A DNA stretch of 64,000 nucleotides from Chara braunii (taxonomy: Eukaryota > Streptophyta > Charophyceae > Charales > Characeae), in assembly GCA_003427395.1 (NCBI GenBank), contig BFEA01000228.1:988555-1052554 (forward strand), written 5' to 3'. Positions 24,890 through 36,779 of the stretch are shown piece by piece. The notes beneath the pieces were generated by a model that was not told the DNA's origin, ran no database searches, and was given only the letters and a program-made list of their open reading frames with translations. Position numbers and translations under genes: made by a program. Positions within the stretch are counted from its first letter, which is position 1; the number at the start of each line of letters is the position of its first letter.

Positions 24890-25245
24890 CATGTACCTTC
24901 GTAGGCAAGCTTGGAGATCGTCACCTAGAGATCGGTCGTTGGACCCCCCTGAGCAACATTAAGCAGAGAACCAACATTTTGCCAGTAGTTGCGCTGTCCA
25001 TCTACTTCCCCAACCCCCATAGAGTAACGAAAGTGTCTATAACCAACACTCTCCCACACACCATACATATCCCCCCCCCCAACACACATGCACACCCGTG
25101 ATGGCCAAAGACCCTACCAATACCGAATAGGGGGAGCAAGAGAGCTATCTCAGTTGCTTGGCACAAAGAGTGTCACTGTGGGAATTGAACCCATGACCTG
25201 CTGCATGCCACTTGTGTGCCTAACCAACTGGGCTATGTCGCTCGC
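24890..25245 (-). mobile_element. SINE-like element with tRNA-derived head
   Basis: The head (25245 leftward) has A box TAGCCCAGTTGGTTAGG and B box GGGTTCAATTCCC. The body to its left on the minus strand (ACTACTGGCAAAATG, GGGGG-rich piece) has an inverted relative at about 25360-25485. Where the element ends is unclear. Confidence 0.6.
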
Positions 25246-25359
25246 TTTTTTTTTTTTTTTTTGCTTGTTTCTGTTTTTTTCTTTTTTTACTTTTGTTTTT
25301 CGACGAGCAATGTAGAGTCTATGACCTACACATGTGTGAGTGTGAGTGTGATTGGGTTG

Positions 25360-25490
25360 TGTGCGGCGTTTGCGAGAGTGTTGGCGTCTTGGTCATAGCC
25401 ACTTCTACTACTCGATGGGGGGTGGGGGATGATGAAAAGGGAGGTGCAGCTACTGGCAAAATGCTCGGTCTTTGCGTTAGCCGGACGCCA
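25360..25490 (+). repeat. Inverted relative of the SINE-like body
   Basis: GAGAGTGTTGGCGTC, ACTACTCGATGGGGGGTGGG and CTACTGGCAAAATGCTCGG resemble the minus strand of about 24930-25060. The two form a loose inverted pair around the tRNA-like head. Confidence 0.65.
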
Positions 25491-26540
25491 CTGGTGGCCC
25501 CACCCCATATCTCTGACCACTGTTGTTGGGGGCGGGGGGCAACATGAATACCTCTTAGTTTAGGAGGCCCTATGCTTGCAGGGGTCCCCACACGACCTTC
25601 GTCTTCAGCAGCATACGTCGAACTTCAGGGCATACTCATACTGGGACCAATAATCTCAAATCCCCCCAAAAAAGGGTAGCGGGCCGGTCACACAAATTTG
25701 CCAAAGTACCAACTGTACTATTGGTGTGCCCATTTGTCAATGGTCGAAGAAGCCTCAGGCCAAGCGATTTTGCAGTCTGGAAATGAACTTTTTTTTTTCT
25801 TCGCACACAAAAGTTCTTGCACAATTTGTGGATGACGCTGTGTGACCAGCCAAGTACCAAATCCCCATTTCTCTAGATGGTCGCGACCTTGTCCCATCTG
25901 AGAAGGTACAGTAGTGTGACGTTAACCATGCCCAAAACCTCAAATCGGCCCTTCCCAAATGGGGTCGCAGTGTGAGTATGCCCTCAGGATGGAGCAACCG
26001 GGTGCAACGGGGCAAGCAACACGTGGAGTTGCGGGTGAAGCAAGTAGCAGCTACATGCAACTCTCTCTCTCTCTCTCTCTTTTACTATTGGTCGTTTTTG
26101 TCGTACTCCTCTTGAACATTCATCCAACGTTTGTTCGAATATTGAAGACATGGTTTGCTTAATTGTTTGTTAACTAAAGTTAACCTTATTACTATTGAAA
26201 CACCATTCTGTGTTTCTCATTTAAATGTTAATTAACCATCCAAGGTTAAAAAACAATGTGCACGCAATTTTTTTAACTGATTATTAACCCAATAAAGTTA
26301 ATCAACATATTTTCAAAACGCTTAGTTTTTTTTTCAGACTATCTCCTTCTCTTCTCTTATCACCAGCGTTGCTTCTACCATCCACGTTATTGCTTGGTCC
26401 GATGAGTCGAGCATTGGAGAAAACTCTAGTCTCCTAACCACTCAGTCTTTTATATTGCCCCATCTATCCTTTAGCGCTTGGCCTAGTCAAGCCGACACAA
26501 CTAAGTGTTGTTATGAACCTGTTGTCTCTTACTGGGCAGG
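25491..26540. other. No gene recognised
   Basis: Ordinary-composition DNA. A short (CT)n lies at about 26061-26080. No ORF carries a domain. Confidence 0.45.
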
Positions 26541-26544
26541 TTCG

Positions 26545-26640
26545 GATGAAACCGGCACAATGTAAGCATGCTATTATTGCGCAGAGGTCATACTAATCTT
26601 TATTGTACCATTCCATTTTAACGGATGTCCCGAAGGACTG
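26545..26640 (-). pseudogene. Diverged U6 snRNA copy
   Basis: The reverse complement carries the U6 5' end: GGACATCCGTTAAAATGGA, then the AGATTAG-like middle and CTCTGCGCAA. The 3' third is heavily diverged. To its right lies a segment (about 26645-26700) that also accompanies the U6 5' end at 59.7 kb. Confidence 0.75.
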
Positions 26641-26819
26641 CCTTGCGAGGTGATGGCCTTGAGATATCATCACCGAACTGGCCCGCCCTTGGTACCAGTC
26701 TAAAAAACGGGAGTAAAATAATGAAACGAAAATAAATGAAAGAATAAAAAAAATAAGAAATAAAAATAGAATATGAGGTTGCATAGAAATGGAACTGATG
26801 AGGGGATAAAGGGAGTTGT

Positions 26820-27830
26820 TGGTACTTCTTGGCGTCACCGATCGGGTTCGCAACCAGGACCGACCAACAAAACCAAGGGGAATAGCCCCGTTGGGCCCTC
26901 CACCCCTCAGTCCTTCATACGCAGTTCCTTCGCTCCCTTGTTGCCGGGTATTGGCCTTGATCCATGAATCTCATTGATGAAAGTCCGACATCGTAACCAA
27001 TAGTACTGGGCCTAGGGTTGGTATTAGCACTAGCCATAATCCATATGAACGGATATTATATTGCGTGTGGACTTACCCAAGCATCCCAAGGCAAAATCTT
27101 GGCCTACTGTTTAGATCTACGACCGTCGAACATCGACATTCCTTGCTTGAAAAGGTCTGGCGCCACTCATAGTCGCCTTACATCCCACTTGTCAGGTCAA
27201 AATCGCGCCTTTACTTTCTCAGTTGCAAAAACTCAAACTTTGTTTGAGCAAAAAATTGTTCGCACATGCCCTTGCCAAGATGACGGAAAGACCCTCACTA
27301 GCAGGCGGACGCAACAAAATTTTATATTGTACCGTGTGCTACACAGTACCAAAGTCTCTTTTAATAAAATCAAAGTAGTCGCTTTTAACGTTTATGGTCC
27401 TATACTCAAACATGACGTTGGCCATAGCAATGCAGCTTCTGCGCACGTCGTGCATGTGAGTATCACGATCAAACGTACTTATCTAAAAAAAGGTCATTTA
27501 GTGTTAATTTAATCGAAAACAGAAAATTGGTCATTGGTTCATTTAGTGCTAATTTAATCGGAAATAGAAAGTTGGTCATTGGATACACTGACTCTATAAT
27601 ATCTACAAGAAAAATCATTTGTGCTTAAAAAATGTGCACCCACACACTCCCCACTTTTCCTTTAAACATATAGTTCGTCATAAAAAAAAAGCAGGTCGCA
27701 GCTCGCGCGATACACTAAACTTTCCCTCTCAATTTTCAAATAAATTTTTTTTTTATGTCTTTTGCAAAAACCAGGGCGGATACCCTTGTAAGGATATTTG
27801 CACTGACAGTCACCGAGTAGGTGAGTGTCA
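26820..27830. repeat. Dispersed repeat, copy A (about 1 kb)
   Basis: It aligns in order with 61614-62140: GGGAATAGC/GGGATAGC, CTTGATCCATGAATCTCATTGATGAA, GACCAATAGT-type sequence, AAAATCTTGGCC, TTTAATCG, the CACACTC-CCACTTTTCCTTT block and GGATACCCTTGTAA. Copy A carries about 350 bp extra (roughly 27130-27490). No domain seen. Confidence 0.75.
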
Positions 27831-27899
27831 TTACATACAGAATACACTGAAAATCAATAACGTGATAATGAGTATATTGAAAAATGTCGTCATAATTGT

Positions 27900-29450
27900 A
27901 TAGCTCCTTCTTTCTACCTTGAAACCCCGATTTCTATCTTCCTTTTGCGTTTCTCATTTGTTTTTTCGTTCTCACTTATTACTTATCCCTCACCCTGATT
28001 CCCTTTGTCAAGCTTTTTTTTTTCTGCTTCGTCACGTCCCCATCTTCTATGATTTTGTGCCTACCTTCCTTTCTTCGGCTCTTCTCACTATCATACGTGT
28101 ACCCAACAACCACGCATCCTTTTAAGCAGCAACGATCGAGGATGCAAGGGGAGCACTTGACTTCAATGCTGCTCTTCGAATGTGAAAAAGAAAAATTAAT
28201 CTTTCATCAGAACAAGGGGGGATTCATCAGCATAGATGAATGTGATTGTGCAGCAACTATGATCCAAAGCACAAAGTCAAAGGTTAGAACCTCTTTCGTG
28301 GACCTCGCACTCACCAATAACGAGAATGAATCGCTCTTTAGATTATGGAAAGATAAATTACCATACTTTTTTTTTCTCCTTCTCTTTGTGTCTGTCATTC
28401 CATGTTGCCATCCCCTTTTGTCGTTCTTCCTCGTTTCGTTTTATGCTATCTCCCTGTCTTGACCTTTTTTCCCTTCTCCTCATCATAAACGAATCTGGTT
28501 GTACTTTCGGGCCTGATATAAATGAGGATAACAAATGGTAGGAGGCAAATAATGTGAAGAAGACCGTTGTGATGGCAAGTAAGTGCAGAGGAACATTACG
28601 ACGACATGCGCTAAGTCAACGAGCAAATAAAATGTCAAGCACCTCAGGTACGGGCACCATGAGGATCGTCGTTGCTTTAAAAATAGTTGGGTCACTCTTT
28701 CCTTCCACCTCGCCCCTTACCTTCTTTTGTTTTCCCTCTCAATTTTTTTTTGCATGGTTGCTCTTACTTGTGTTTTCCAATCCTTCGTTATTTTAAGGTT
28801 CGCTCGTGCATTTAACTACAAATTCAGGTTAAGGCAACCACAAGAATGGAGTACAACTTCAATTTCAAATAGGACCCGAAGCGCAATCTCAACCTCAATG
28901 ATTATGACACCAGAGGAGGCCACGAACCCAACCATAGAGCTTGCTTCACGACTTACCAAACATGCAAAATGAGAATGAATCTTTCACTAAAACATAGAAA
29001 AATATATATATCAAAGAATGAGCGTGACTTCAAGTACCACGTTAGTGAACACATCGGCGATGAGCATCAAGACAAATGGTACTTCAACGGTTATCACCTG
29101 AAAGGAGCGCTGGAATAAAGAGCACCACGACAAAGACCGCAATGAGAAAAGTCACACCTAAACCCGTCGTGACAAAGAACACTACACTTAAACTCATAGG
29201 GGCAACAAACACCACGAACACGGTTGTTGAGTCGGCAACCAATGAGAAAGAGTCCTCTGTAAAGAAAACGCCCTCCACAAAAAAAATAAACGATCACGAG
29301 GATAGGCACCACCGTGCGTCCCCCTTTTTCTCTCTCACTTCTTTTTGACCTTCGCCTCTTTCCCCACCCTTGTGGTCTTCGCTAACTCCCCTGTTCTTCT
29401 TTATCACTTTCCTCCTCCTGATGTTTCTTCCGCACCTCATCCTCATTGAC
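27900..29450 (+). other. Alternating pyrimidine tracts and His/Asp-rich coding-like fragments
   Basis: Short frames encode HHEDRRC (near 28656), NDHEDRHHR (near 29290), EHIGDEHQDKWYFNGYHLK (near 29049) and KEHHDKDRNEK (near 29118), separated by T/C-rich stretches resembling intron acceptors. 59.03-59.23 kb shows the same vocabulary. Could be remnants of a His/Asp/Glu-rich repetitive protein. Function unknown and continuity not established. Confidence 0.3.
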
Positions 29451-30529
29451 CTTGACTAGGGAAAAATGTCTTATTAGACCAAGTTTTCATAGGAAAACAT
29501 CCCAAACCAACATATGGGTCCAACTTAAGAACTCATAGAGAGAGTCAAAAGAACCTATGGAACTTGTAGCGAATTTTTTTCTATCGGACTATTTATGGGA
29601 AAAAGTCGACAGGTTGTCACGCATGAATTTTGATGTTGCAGTAAATTAATAATGCAAATTCCTTCTTGTTTTGTACGCCGACTTTGAGCAAGACTCTTCA
29701 ACTACGGTCTACGCCGGACATGGTCTTAGGAACCTTCAATTAATTGGTTCATAACGATAATAGTAAATACATCATATACAAATTATAATTGACAATTAAA
29801 GGATTTAAAAATTGTGCCATGAATAGCAGGCAATAACTTAAAATACATGAAGAGGTAGGATACTAAATCAACTCAACACGACAACATTAGCAGGATCTTG
29901 TAAGAAAAGAGGAGAGTTGTTTATTGCATCAAGGTCACAAAACAAGCAGACCAAATATAGAACCTTTGTCTCTATAATAAATAAATAAAAATATCCTTCT
30001 AAAAATGATATCATACTCACATATATGAACATGGTTAGTATGTTGTCCAGTGGTCCTTGAGCGAGTCCACATGGTGTTGACTTACTTTAAAGGAGGTCTG
30101 ATACGGTTTGCATTTAATGATTATGCAGCCTGCTCTACTCGAGATATATATCGTTCTCAATAAGATCCATCTTGAGTCTGTTGTACTCAAAATGTTTGTT
30201 ATTCTTAAAACTGTTTACTCGTCATCTGATCAGCTTTACTAGATGTTTATGATACTTACTGTGAGGTTGCTACTGTCACCAGGATTGCCTGTTGTGAACT
30301 GTGACCTGCATCAGTTGTCGGGACCTACCGTTGTAACCGATACTATTGTAAACCAAGACTGGCCGATCTGACTAGAATCGATTGCTACCACTAGGACCGT
30401 TGTGGCTAACATGGTATGGGGCATTCCTGGTGATAACACTGTTGTTGCTGTCACCCGAAATTGCCTGTTGTGATCAACGTCGTTGGAGAGATGGTTAACA
30501 ATAAATGTTGTTTACATGCCACTTTCAGT
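29451..30529. other. No gene recognised
   Basis: Mixed AT-rich DNA with no supportable feature. Confidence 0.45.
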
Positions 30530-31155
30530 CGCTTTAGGTCCTCATATGAAGTACCTGAAATGACCTGAAGTGGGTGAAAATCTGAAAGTGGTTTCATATG
30601 CTCCTGTCCGAGCATTTAAATGGCGGGACTTGAAACCGCTTTCAGATTTTCACCCACTTCATGTCATTTTACGAATTTCAGGTGGGAACCTGAAACTGTG
30701 GTAATGACCTGAAGTGGATGAAGCTTCTGAAAGGGGTTTCAAGTAAACCCATTCAAGCTTTTGAAAGGAGTTTTAGGTAACCTCATCCAAATGGTTGGAT
30801 GGGGTTATTTGAAACCCTTTTTCAGAAACTTCATCCACTTTATGTCATTACTTTGGTTTCAAGTCCCCACCTGAAATTCCTAAAATTACCTGAAGTGACC
30901 GAAACTTCTGAAAGGGGTTTTATGCACCCTCATCCAAGCATTTGTATGGGGTTACATGGAACCCCTTTTGAAGTTTCATCCACTTCAGGTCATTACCATG
31001 GTTTCAGGTCCCCACCTGAAATTATTGAAATGATCTAAAGTGATTGAAACTTTTGAAAGGGGTTTCATATCCCTTCATCCCCCCATCCAAATATATATAT
31101 CGGGATACTTGAAAACCCTTCTTGAATCTTCAACCATTTCATGTCATTTCATGTG
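30530..31155. repeat. Tandem palindromic units
   Basis: Four units of about 150-185 bp each fold on themselves. GACCTGAAGTGG-(A/G)TGAA followed by CTGAAAG-GGTTTCA is mirrored by TGAAACC-CTTTCAGA and TTCATCCACTTCAGGTCAT. Unit starts are near 30545, 30700, 30885 and 31028. The array is both tandem and palindromic. Confidence 0.85.
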
Positions 31156-31379
31156 ACATACAACAACGTTAAACAAAAGCAAAAAAAAACAAAAAAAAAC
31201 ACATGAGACTTATCTTCCAAACCACGATAAATTTCTTAAATGACTTGAAGTGACTTCAAGTCATTCCATAGATATCAAAACACTTCATAATTTTTCATTC
31301 TGAAATTTCGGGTGGTCGTTAACCATTAGTGCATCGTTGCTGCTATCGCCACAAACTGACAGTTGTGATCAATGTTATA

Positions 31380-31900
31380 TCCCCTAAGAATGAGATCAAT
31401 TGAGGGTAAAATAAGATCATCGAATAAGTTCAATAAATTTGAGTTCACTGAGATTGAAATTAAGCTTGCAAAGATTGAGTTGACCGAAACTCATTTAAGC
31501 TTACCGAGACTGAGTTGAAATCACGTAAGCAGAACTGATAACTAAGTTGAAACTTTATTTGAAAGTCGCTCTTAGATCTAAAATCATAATTGAACTGAAA
31601 ATGCGGACATGGACCTAAATTCACAGAGGTTAAACTGGACTTACAAAAAACTGAAACTTTAAAAGGTGAAGTTGATTTCACTAAAGTTACAGAAACTGAA
31701 TTGAAGTTACAGAGATTGACTCTAGTAAACTAAATTTATTGTAATCGATATAATTTAATTGATATTTAACTAAGAGTCAAACTGAGACTTTCATTTAAAT
31801 CCTCACTTATATCAGAATTATGAACTTGGATTGAACTTGTCGACATTGGATCAAGTTCATTGAGTCCCAACTAAAATTATCAACCGGATTAATTACATTA
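31380..31900. repeat. Degenerate short repeats (ACTGAGTTGAA type)
   Basis: Variants of GAGATTGA, GAGTTGAAAT and ACTGAAA recur at irregular 25-60 bp intervals. Old and diverged, with no clear period. Confidence 0.45.
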
Positions 31901-32209
31901 AGTATAAATAACATATGTTAAAATTGAAATAAGTTTACTATATATGAATTGATAACTAATTCAAAACTGCTATGAAATATTGTCATAATTTGACATTAAA
32001 TTATTATGGGATTGCATTGATATATGACAAGAAAACAATCTAAGAATTTGTTGTAGACTGTACCGAGTTCTTTCATAAATGAAAATGAAAATCTTACAGG
32101 AAACTGTGTTGACGTTATAATTAAAATATTGCAAAACATTACAATTACGTTGTTTGAGATTTATAATATTTTCTGACCCACACTGATATTTAATACTGAT
32201 TGTTTTATG

Positions 32210-32554
32210 CTACGTAGCACCGTGTTCACGTTCGGAGGCGAACGCGAACAAGCACCCAAAAACCTCCGAACAGGAATATAAAAAATATTAAAAAAAAAAA
32301 AAAAACTTCTCAGAAAAATTTGAAAACAATATATGTTATGTAGAATAATAATACAAGCAACTTTTGCCTTAGAGTCATGTTCAAATTCGTAGCCAATCAT
32401 GAGTTAAAAATAAAAAACCGCAAATATTTTTTATTTGTTTTTTGAAGAAGAAAAAAAATGTTCGCCCGAACACGTTCGCAAGCTGTTCATGCGAACGCGC
32501 GAAAATGTTCGCCCGAACATGAAGGGGCGCAAACACGTTCGGCGTGCTACGTAG
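32210..32554. mobile_element. hAT-like non-autonomous element, 345 bp, perfect TIR and TSD
   Basis: The 11-bp inverted repeats CTACGTAGCAC/GTGCTACGTAG are perfect and an 8-bp duplication GTTTTATG flanks both ends (32202-32209, 32555-32562). GC-rich subterminal GTTCGCCCGAACACGTTCG blocks surround an AT core containing GCAACTTTTGCCTTAGAGTC. No ORF of its own. Confidence 0.95.
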
Positions 32555-32562
32555 GTTTTATG

Positions 32563-34870
32563 ACCTCATACCACATTTTGAATTCACACCGTTTGCCTGA
32601 ACTTCGGTCTGCAGACCCAATTTTAATCTTTCGTCCCAGTCATAAGTTTGCGTAGGTGCGAAGCGTAATATAAGTTGGTTGTATTTGATATAAGTCAATG
32701 CATGTAATTTGTGCAACCTCCTAAGTCTTTCTATGCGAGCTAAACGAGTTGATATGTGCCCAAGTATCTTATTCACAACTAGTGTATTCATTCATGCTCA
32801 TATACTTGATAGGCGTCGTGGTTTCATTTTCGCCCGTCCAAATAATATGCGAGGTGCAACTCTTCTTGACCCCTGTTTAAATCAACACATTGACAACAAT
32901 GTAGGGTAAAAGTACTTTTGCCCATCGCTGGATGGATAATATCCATCTTGAACGGTTTAATTAATAATCATTGACAACCTTTCTTTATTCGGCTCACTGT
33001 GGAAAATAAAGAATTGTTGTACATTCCTCTGATGAGCGCGACAAACGTGAATGTCTTGTTGTCCATGTATTGCTTTTCTCTTTGTTTGTCTGATATTCTC
33101 TGATGTTTTGTCTTGTTTGTCTCATTTGTATGACTTTTGCACCTCACCGATTGATGTAACTGTCTCAAACCGTCGTCCTTAATTCATTGATCCATCGATT
33201 GATTTCATCCAATTTTATGTTTAAATTGGTTTGTAATTCTCGTTCGATAAGAGGCAGATCGCTGAGCAGCTGAAGTAGTAGTATAACCTAACGACTGATC
33301 ATTACTAGTTATATTCGCTTTTAACTTGCATATTTACTAACTAAATAATCACGAACTCGAGTTCGTGTTAAATCCACAATGCAACTTTTAACTGTACCAT
33401 AGATACAAGTATACAAATTAATTAAGGGACATGCGTGGGTGCAAGAGCAAGTGACCACTACTGGTTCATTGCCCCAGGTGGCAGCATGAGTTGAAAGTAA
33501 AGTCCATATGCATGTAAGGTTAGGTCAATCATTGGTAAGTTTTATAGAAAGGCGCACTCTTCACTTTCATCTCACTCGGTGTTTGGCATCTACTTAGTTC
33601 CGCAATAATCTGTAGTACAACTTCAACTACAGTCTGCCTATGTGGCCGATCTGCATCCGAAATATGCCTATTTACCTAACCAGTTATCATCAAGTCTCTA
33701 ATCACTCCCCACGTGTATGTACATTAAGGAGGTTTTCCCCCATTAAACGGGAACAATTAGTTTTTGCTCCAATGCGGTTGCTACACTCGCTCGCTATCAG
33801 TGGGAGGAAACAAGAATACGTATTTAGCTAGAACGCGAAAAAATACATTATCTTATTCTGACGCTTCCATGTTTGAATGGAGACCAAGATGTAGCCCTAG
33901 TTCATGCGTTAAGGTGATCACGCGCTCGTGTGTCTATGAAAAAGTCAAGACCCCAAGTTTTTTGGCTGTCAAACGACAGTCCAACCCATCACAAGTGACC
34001 CGTGCACGTCAGAACTGAGGGATAACTCAAAACTTTTATCCTCTTGTAACTACCAGATGACAGTTTCGCGGGTCAACAACTGACGTATGAGCGTGCGTTC
34101 TTGGCCGCCCGACATGACGTTCTCTCTGCCTGATGTGCGACATCATTCACACGTGTTGGAAATGAGCGACCAAAGTCTAACCCTCGTCCTGCTTGTAACG
34201 ACCAAATGGTCGTTTATCTAGGGAGACCGCTACCTATTGCGACCATCGGCAAGTGGCACCCAAACACATATTTACACCTATGGAAAGGGGGAAGGTGCTG
34301 CCTAAATAAACCAGGCCCGACGGTACCACCACCGAAGTTGATTCCATATTCGATAGTCCCGCTGGTGAAGTTATTTTCCTAACCTGGTTGCACAAATATA
34401 GACCCGGTATGCACCTCTTGGTCTATATTTAGGCTTGACCAATACGGGTACCATCGTCGCTTAGGCCAATTTCTTTTATTACCGTTATTTTTATTTTATT
34501 TATTCTCGAGGTGAATCGAGTATTTTGAAAAAAAAAAAAAAAAAAGTGGTAGGGTTTTAGCAGGATTGGTGGGGTTTTAGCAAGATTGACCATGAACAAG
34601 TAAAAAGTAAATAATATGATAACCCATAGTGAAGTAGCTTGTCGTCAAGCAAAGCAGATTGGACTGTGTTTCGTTCAGGTTAGGCTAGTGGGGTACCTTT
34701 AACCCTAATTGCAGACCAAAATATCATACCGGTGTGAAAACTTTAACACATATAGGAGAGCTAAAATTATAACGATATCGTTATAAGAGAAGAAAGACAA
34801 ACCCAGGGGGCGACCTTATGAGTCAAACTACCCCTCGATTCCTTCAAAGTTTCGCTCCTCATTCTTATTC
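32563..34870. other. No gene recognised
   Basis: AT-to-mixed composition. A poly-A at about 34527-34544 is the only simple repeat. Open frames are short and domain-free. Confidence 0.45.
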
Positions 34871-34872
34871 CT

Positions 34873-34944
34873 ATCATATGGAATCGAACTCTGGTCCGCT
34901 GCATGAAATCTAAGTGCCCTACCCATTGGGATAGTATTCCGGTT
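34873..34944 (-). repeat. tRNA-like sequence
   Basis: On the minus strand a D-arm-like CCCAATGGGTAGGGCAC is followed at normal distance by B box GAGTTCGATTCC. Length is about 72 nt. The acceptor ends do not pair, so it is a pseudo-tRNA or SINE head. Confidence 0.55.
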
Positions 34945-36460
34945 AGTAAGGCTCAACACAAAATTCCTCATTAAAAACACCTATCTCGTCTTCTACCTCA
35001 CTTATCCCAACTAAGGGCTTGCTGTGGCCTTACCAACTCACGATAATGGATCCAACGGCCCGTCGATCTCTGACTCTAAGTCGGGCCGCCTATAGAGGCA
35101 GCATGATCGAAACATTTTCTTTACTAAGGCGGTTAGGGAAAATGCCTTGCTTTCACCTACGACGGGTTCCGCTAATCAGACCCGGTGGTATCCTCACCAA
35201 CAATAATAAATACTTTGAGACTACGGGATCGCGGCTCCGTGAACCCAAGCACTCTCCGTGTCCCATTTAAACTAGGTGTGTACTAATTGCATGGCCGCTC
35301 AATATGGTTTTACCGAAGTGTCATGAGCCAGGTTGTTTAACAACGGTTGGTCTCGTAACCTATAGGCTACGTGTGACACTGTCGGCTTCTCGGCCCGGTG
35401 ACCAAAGCTGAACTGAGTCACATGTCACGACATTCCGTCACAACGGTGGGCGCCCCAAATGCTAATGTGTGCACACTCTACGTGCGAGGCAAAACCTAAG
35501 CAAATGAAGTCATCGTGGACGCGCGTCGTTACACGAGCCGACAGACTAACTCGCTGACCATCAGGGTCGACGACTATCCGACTACCCACCGTCAAATGCA
35601 ATAATGTGCGCTCACCCTAATGCTCACCTTTACTTACGCTTGCCTTGTGACGACTATATAGGTTGAGGCGAGCTGTCGCTAAAACAAGTGTGTGGGGGCC
35701 AAACCCCTCCGTGCTTATTTGCCCTAGTTATGATGGTCGTGGTGAGCCAACGCAAGAGTCGACATGCCAGTGCATCTCCTGCAAGGTTGGTGCCTATTTG
35801 CCCGACCATTCGACCACACCTTGCCATGCCTCGTGCAAGCTGCAAAAATCCAAGCTAATAACCTTGTAAGGGTAATGGTCAACAGGGGTTAAATACAGCA
35901 GGGGGAGCAGGCACACGAGAGTGCTCGTGGTGGTCGACACTCCTCCCATGACATTTGAATTCGAACGCGGGCTCTTGGAACCACCCCAACCCGGCCCCGC
36001 AATCCCACTCGTTACATTTTCGCTGCCCCACTCCAACAGTCACCTATGGTGTCGCCCACAAATGGCTATAAGGTTGGTAACGGTTCTGGGTGCCTCTCCA
36101 ACAGCCTCTCAACCTGGTGCATGCAACTGCGCCTTCCGTGAACTAGGAACATGCAGGAAAATTAGAAAAACTCTTTTCCTCCTCCTTTTTTTTTTTTTCC
36201 CCTTTCTGTCCACGTCATTTGTAGCCCTTCAACTCAAGGTACCTCCCAGAGGTCCCGGGGTACCTTGAACACCAGCACGTCGGCCATATGTAGACCGCGG
36301 GAGAAAATAAAGCAGAATCGTTTTGATTTGAATGAATTTGGGTGCTCCGCTCCAGGCCCGTTGATCCGAGCACGCTGCAGCTTTCGGAGGTACTGGCGGT
36401 TTGAGCTAAAGGGCGGATTTGCTCATGGCCACCCTTGACTTTCTAGTGTGAAACTAAGGG
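34945..36460. other. No gene recognised
   Basis: Composition rises in GC toward the right. The 83-115-aa open frames (35019-35270, 35921-36268) carry no domain that I recognise. Confidence 0.45.
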
Positions 36461-36553
36461 TAGGACTCCACTAGACGGCGGCAAGCCTTTGGAAGATTTT
36501 TTGGGACTCCACTGCTGGCGGCAAATGCAAACCTTTTTTTTCCACTCTGCGTA

Positions 36554-36727
36554 CCTCCGCTTTTTCAGCACACCAACCAATCCCCGTGCTTCCTTTCCGC
36601 ATGGGACGGGTAAATCTAGAGGGTGCGTTTGCCTACCTCTAGAGCTCGGCAAACGCACCCTCTAGATTCAACCATCCCTTGTGGAAAGGAAGCACGGGGA
36701 TTGATTGGTGTGCTGAAAAAGCGGAGG
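36554..36727. repeat. Hairpin with two 80-bp arms
   Basis: Left arm 36554-36633 and right arm 36648-36727 pair with only about seven mismatches around a 14-bp loop. It starts CCTCCGCTTTTTCAGCACAC and ends with the inverse. Just left, GGACTCCACT plus GGCGGCAA-like sequence occurs twice (36464 and 36505). It could be a MITE or a small-RNA hairpin. Confidence 0.92.
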
Positions 36728-36779
36728 CAAACTTGCCCAAAAAGGCAAGTCTTCCTGATCGGGTAACATAAACCTGGGG

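Noticed and set aside
34873-34944. Functional tRNA gene
   Set aside because: A and B boxes are fair, but the acceptor ends do not pair. The same applies to the tRNA-like pieces at 3.9, 24.3, 25.2 and 61.5 kb.
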